Origin: Parasediminibacterium sp051861445
GTDB taxonomy: Bacteria; Bacteroidota; Bacteroidia; Chitinophagales; Chitinophagaceae
NCBI GenBank assembly: GCA_051861445.1
Contig: JBHYCS010000008.1
Coordinates: 110,851-174,850 of the forward strand
DNA length: 64,000 nucleotides
Direction of reading: 5' to 3'
This document shows positions 61,043-64,000 of this stretch, piece after piece. The translations under genes were made by a program, and so were the position numbers. Position 1 is the stretch's first letter; the number at the start of each line of letters is the position of its first letter. The notes beneath the pieces are model-generated. The model worked only from the letters and a program-made list of their open reading frames with translations, was not told the origin of the DNA and did not search any database.

Positions 61043-62383
61043 TTAAGCCTTACCTTGTTTAATTGATCGTCTATAAAAATACCAAGCAGGAAATACAGTA
61101 AAAAAATAGAACATAAACTGTTGAGGAGTATATCCTCTCGAAAGCACCACATACATATATGCAGCATTTAACAAACAAAAAATAATATACCAAGGATGTA
61201 CATTCGAATTGTTAGATTGAATAAGTGGTTTGTTTATTTTACCATAAAACCAACCCACAAAAATTCCCATCAATACTACAGTTATCCATCCACCCATCAT
61301 ATAATATTCACAATAGTTTAAAACAGCTTGCCCAACTCCTTCATTTTTGTTTGTACGTGTGTACGACTCCCTCAAATAAATTAAATAATCTCCTGTTGGC
61401 TTATTAGGCCAAAAAAGCCTAGGTATTGGTGCAACTAATGCTTGTATAATTGGATCCATACCAATATACTCAAACTCTACACCAGCTCTCGACATTACAA
61501 GACCACTTGCTTTAAATACTGCTGTTTCATTAAAACCAGAACTTAAATATTCTGTAACTGTTTTTTGTTTTCCAGAAGATAAATCCAATCCCTTACCATA
61601 AGACCTACTCGCTTCCATTACGCCCATAAAAACTAAAAACACAAACCCACCAATACCAAGTACAACAATATTTACCTTTCTATTTATGGATATATACCAC
61701 ATACTCAAGCAACTCAATGCTGCAATTACCAATCGCCATCTAAACCCACCGGATATAAATAAAGAGAACGCAACAAATAGCAACGAAATAGCAACAACTG
61801 GACTAATCTTTTTTTTCTGATATAGATATACAATTCCAGGGCAAGCGACTATCATAAAGTTAAACCCATTCATAATATATGCAGAAAAGCCTCCGGCATC
61901 AACTAGTGACTCACTTGCCTCAGAACTCTGTTTCCAAAAGGCAATGGCAGATAAGCCACCTGTTCCAGCCAAGAGTATATAGCATGCAAAGCCTATTCCA
62001 TAACAGATATATACTTGATCCTTAAAATAATCTATATCAAATCTAGCACCAACTAAATGTTGTTTTTTTAGCGTAACATTCCCTACAAATTGATACCCTA
62101 TGAGGCAGGATATAAAGAAAATAAACACACCAACCCATGAAGTAAGATAATAAGGTCTGTGTTCGATAGAACGAAAAAGAGTATCATTATTCCAAATAGA
62201 AAGAACAGGACCAATAATACAGTAGTAAAGCGTTACCAAACAAAGTACAGTAAGTGGAGAACCAAATGAATATATATTTTTAGCACTGAACTGTTTTTGT
62301 AAAATAATAAATATTATGATACACAACAGTGTTACAACTGCCGTTTCACTACTTGTTAATTCATTTAAAATATATTCTTCCAT
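61043..62383 (-). CDS. Second Wzy-like polysaccharide polymerase
   Basis: A 446-residue membrane protein with about twelve helices and a large loop near residues 285-360 containing PIPRLFWPNKPTGDYLIYL and ESYTRTNKNEGVGQAVLNY, a pattern common in O-antigen and exopolysaccharide polymerases of the oligosaccharide repeat-unit family. It is a better match to that family than the protein at 50051-51226. Two polymerases in one locus suggest two polymers or a composite locus. It lies 36 bp after the upstream GT4 gene. Confidence 0.82.
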   Translation of the reverse strand: MEEYILNELTSSETAVVTLLCIIIFIILQKQFSAKNIYSFGSPLTVLCLVTLYYCIIGPVLSIWNNDTLFRSIEHRPYYLTSWVGVFIFFISCLIGYQFVGNVTLKKQHLVGARFDIDYFKDQVYICYGIGFACYILLAGTGGLSAIAFWKQSSEASESLVDAGGFSAYIMNGFNFMIVACPGIVYLYQKKKISPVVAISLLFVAFSLFISGGFRWRLVIAALSCLSMWYISINRKVNIVVLGIGGFVFLVFMGVMEASRSYGKGLDLSSGKQKTVTEYLSSGFNETAVFKASGLVMSRAGVEFEYIGMDPIIQALVAPIPRLFWPNKPTGDYLIYLRESYTRTNKNEGVGQAVLNYCEYYMMGGWITVVLMGIFVGWFYGKINKPLIQSNNSNVHPWYIIFCLLNAAYMYVVLSRGYTPQQFMFYFFTVFPAWYFYRRSIKQGKA

Positions 62384-62419
62384 TATCTAAGAAACAACCC
62401 TAATTACTAATTAATAAAA

Positions 62420-63559
62420 TCAGTTAATTTTTCTACTAATAAATAATAAAAACCTTTTTTTCAAACCACTAAAATACTGCGATTTTTTGGGCTTGGTTTT
62501 AATATATGAAACAATATCTACAACTGCTTGCCTATATACTTTTCCAGAATAGTTGTCAATTATTTGTCTACCTTGTTCTCCCATTTTCTTTTGTGCAATT
62601 TCATCTAACTGCAAAAATGAGTTCAATACCTCAACTGCAGTTTCCCGTTGCATCGGAGAAAAAGTATAACCATTTCTACCTTCTTCTACCAAATCAATAG
62701 CAGCACCACAATGTGTTGATACCAATACAGGTAAGCCAGCAGCCATTGCCTCATTTACACATAAACCCCATGGCTCAGAGGTACTTGCTAATATCAACGC
62801 TTGTGCATGATGATAATATTGACGAACAACCTCTCTATGTAAAAAACCTTTTAAAAAGATGCGTTGATTCAACCCTTTTTCAGAAATGTATTTTTGCAAG
62901 GGTACTTCTAATTCACCATTTCCAAGAATTAATAAATCAATTGAATATTTTGGAGCCAATTCTGCAAATTCGTCTACTAAAAAAAATAAGTTTTTTTGTG
63001 GCAACAACCTACTTACACATACCAAATAGGGTTTATGATGTAATGAAATTTGCTCTACTCTTTCAGCATAAAAATCATTATCTACAATATCATAAGGTGT
63101 AAATATAGCATTACTTGCCATCCCTAATGCTTGCATATATGCTTTACTACTTGTACCAGCTACAAATGCAGCATCACAATTAGCAATAATCATTTTTTTG
63201 ATCCATTCTTTAGCAAAATGTCTTGGCTCGTCTATCTGAGTAGAATCAGAAAGCATCACCATAGGTATTGCTTTCTGAATACCCCAACACATCGCCCAAA
63301 TCATTTCTTTAAATCCATAACCTCCAACAAATAAAACCTGTGGTTGCAATCTGCTTAACAATTCTGATAATTGTTCTACCGTATTACCTGTAAAAGGATG
63401 TATTTTTTTAGCAATAGTATCTTTTTGTGATTCCTTCCAAGCGTATCGTTCAGAGCTTGGTCTTGTTTCCACACAAACAACATCCAAATCTTGCATCAAT
63501 TGTTCTAATCGATAGGCATGATAAGGACCAACTTTTTCTATTAAAAAAACAATCTTCAT
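62420..63559 (-). CDS. Glycosyltransferase family 4
   Basis: A 379-residue GT-B enzyme. KIVFLIEKVGPYHAYRLEQL opens it; YLVCVSRLLPQKNLFFLVDE starts the donor domain; the E-x7-E is in ASTSEPWGLCVNEAMAAGLP. The C-terminus is basic. It is the first gene of the five-gene cassette between the repeat copies; its upstream region is repeat sequence, so the promoter must lie in or beyond the repeats. The sugar is unknown. Confidence 0.9.
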   Translation of the reverse strand: MKIVFLIEKVGPYHAYRLEQLMQDLDVVCVETRPSSERYAWKESQKDTIAKKIHPFTGNTVEQLSELLSRLQPQVLFVGGYGFKEMIWAMCWGIQKAIPMVMLSDSTQIDEPRHFAKEWIKKMIIANCDAAFVAGTSSKAYMQALGMASNAIFTPYDIVDNDFYAERVEQISLHHKPYLVCVSRLLPQKNLFFLVDEFAELAPKYSIDLLILGNGELEVPLQKYISEKGLNQRIFLKGFLHREVVRQYYHHAQALILASTSEPWGLCVNEAMAAGLPVLVSTHCGAAIDLVEEGRNGYTFSPMQRETAVEVLNSFLQLDEIAQKKMGEQGRQIIDNYSGKVYRQAVVDIVSYIKTKPKKSQYFSGLKKRFLLFISRKIN

Positions 63560-63598
63560 TATTAACTACGTACTATTATAAAGGTCATTCTAAGCTTT

Positions 63599-63709
63599 CT
63601 TGTCATTCTGAGTTTTTTTGTCATTCTGACGAAGGAAGAATCTCCCCCCGCCTTGGTTTGTGTCCCCACAAAACAATCCTCAGTACCACAAAAACCACAT
63701 ATTTACACC
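63599..63709. repeat. Right partial repeat before copy 5
   Basis: Contains two versions of TTGTCATTCTGA (the second continuing CGAAGGAAGAATCTCC), then GCCTTGGTTTGTGTCCCC and CAGTACCACAAAA, repeating the left partial unit at 56883-56962. It starts about 40 bp upstream of the GT4 start codon. Confidence 0.8.
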
Positions 63710-64000
63710 TTCTTTTCCACTTTTTCCTTGATGGAAAAGTGGAGCAAAAAATCAAGACAAATGTATATTCAGCAACATTTGTCCTAATTCGCTATTCAAC
63801 TGTATTACTACTGAATACTCAACAGCAAATCTTTATTCAACTTTGGAGCTGCTGATTTTCTTGTCATTCTGACGAAGGAAGAATCTCCCCAACAGCATTC
63901 CCAAAGCTCAATTCTCAGTACCACAAAAGCCACATCAAGGCTGCCCAGAAAAACGGCCGAACATCGTTTTTCTGTGTCCTTTTTTCGTTCTTTTTTGGAC
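63710..64000. repeat. Repeat unit, copy 5, cut by the window edge
   Basis: About 291 bases of the same unit as copies 1-4, in the same orientation, with the undiverged central segment of copies 1-3 and a 3' half closest to copies 2 and 3. More copies may follow beyond the window. Confidence 0.92.

Noticed and set aside
56963..64000. Insertion sequence or composite transposon formed by the repeats
   Set aside because: No transposase or integrase frame, no terminal inverted repeats at unit ends and no obvious target duplication are visible; the cassette genes are ordinary polysaccharide genes.

Overview
The window is AT-rich and looks like a chromosome segment of a Bacteroidota bacterium, most likely in or near the Chitinophagaceae. 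The evidence is a secreted M43 metalloprotease with a type IX secretion C-terminal sorting domain, a TonB-dependent receptor with a carboxypeptidase-regulatory N-terminal domain, DUF4271 and DUF2490 proteins, an SLBB-type export protein, absence of strong Shine-Dalgarno sequences, and several TAnnTTTG-type promoter elements. The family-level placement is an inference from gene content.

Layout. 1-6.2 kb: DUF1003 membrane protein, P-type cation ATPase, a 72-residue orphan, and a MarR regulator with an acyl-CoA dehydrogenase. 6.2-15.9 kb: phytanoyl-CoA dioxygenase-like protein, alpha/beta hydrolase, processive-type GT2, a lone DppC-like permease, HemD with a DUF4271 protein, a BamA/TamA-like barrel, HemW and a metallo-beta-lactamase-fold hydrolase. 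16-25 kb: a very large TolB-propeller/outer-membrane protein, DUF2490, a TPR protein, tRNA-Arg(CCT) and the M43 protease. 25-30 kb: tRNA-Arg(CCG), a PfkB sugar kinase, and a PepSY protein with a TonB receptor (probable siderophore uptake). 30-38.7 kb: a carotenoid operon. 38.8-64 kb: a surface-polysaccharide locus, nearly all on the minus strand.

The carotenoid locus reads, in transcription order, CarH/LitR-like MerR photoreceptor (with terminator), ECF sigma factor, crtI, crtB, idi, crtD, cruF-like, crtZ, crtY. The MerR protein has the W-x9-EH and E-x-H-x-x-G motifs of adenosylcobalamin light sensors. The sigma gene carries an ECF-like promoter of its own (TGTAACA-N17-CGTATCC). Together they suggest a light-controlled pigment operon. 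The enzyme set predicts a monocyclic hydroxylated carotenoid of the saproxanthin type. The lycopene cyclase frame has no conventional start codon that keeps its FAD-binding motif.

The polysaccharide locus encodes dTDP-sugar (rfbA, rfbC, rfbB; no rfbD seen), GDP-fucose (gmd, fcl) and UDP-HexNAc-uronate synthesis, six glycosyltransferases, an FkbM methyltransferase, acyl and acetyltransferases, a Wzx-like protein, two Wzy-like polymerases, a Wzz and a Wza-like exporter. Its right-hand part (58.3-63.6 kb, five genes with its own polymerase) is bracketed by a family of about 326-bp repeats: four tandem copies at 56.96-58.25 kb and a fifth running off the window at 63.7 kb. This repeat family is the least explained structure here and could be an exchange point for polysaccharide cassettes.
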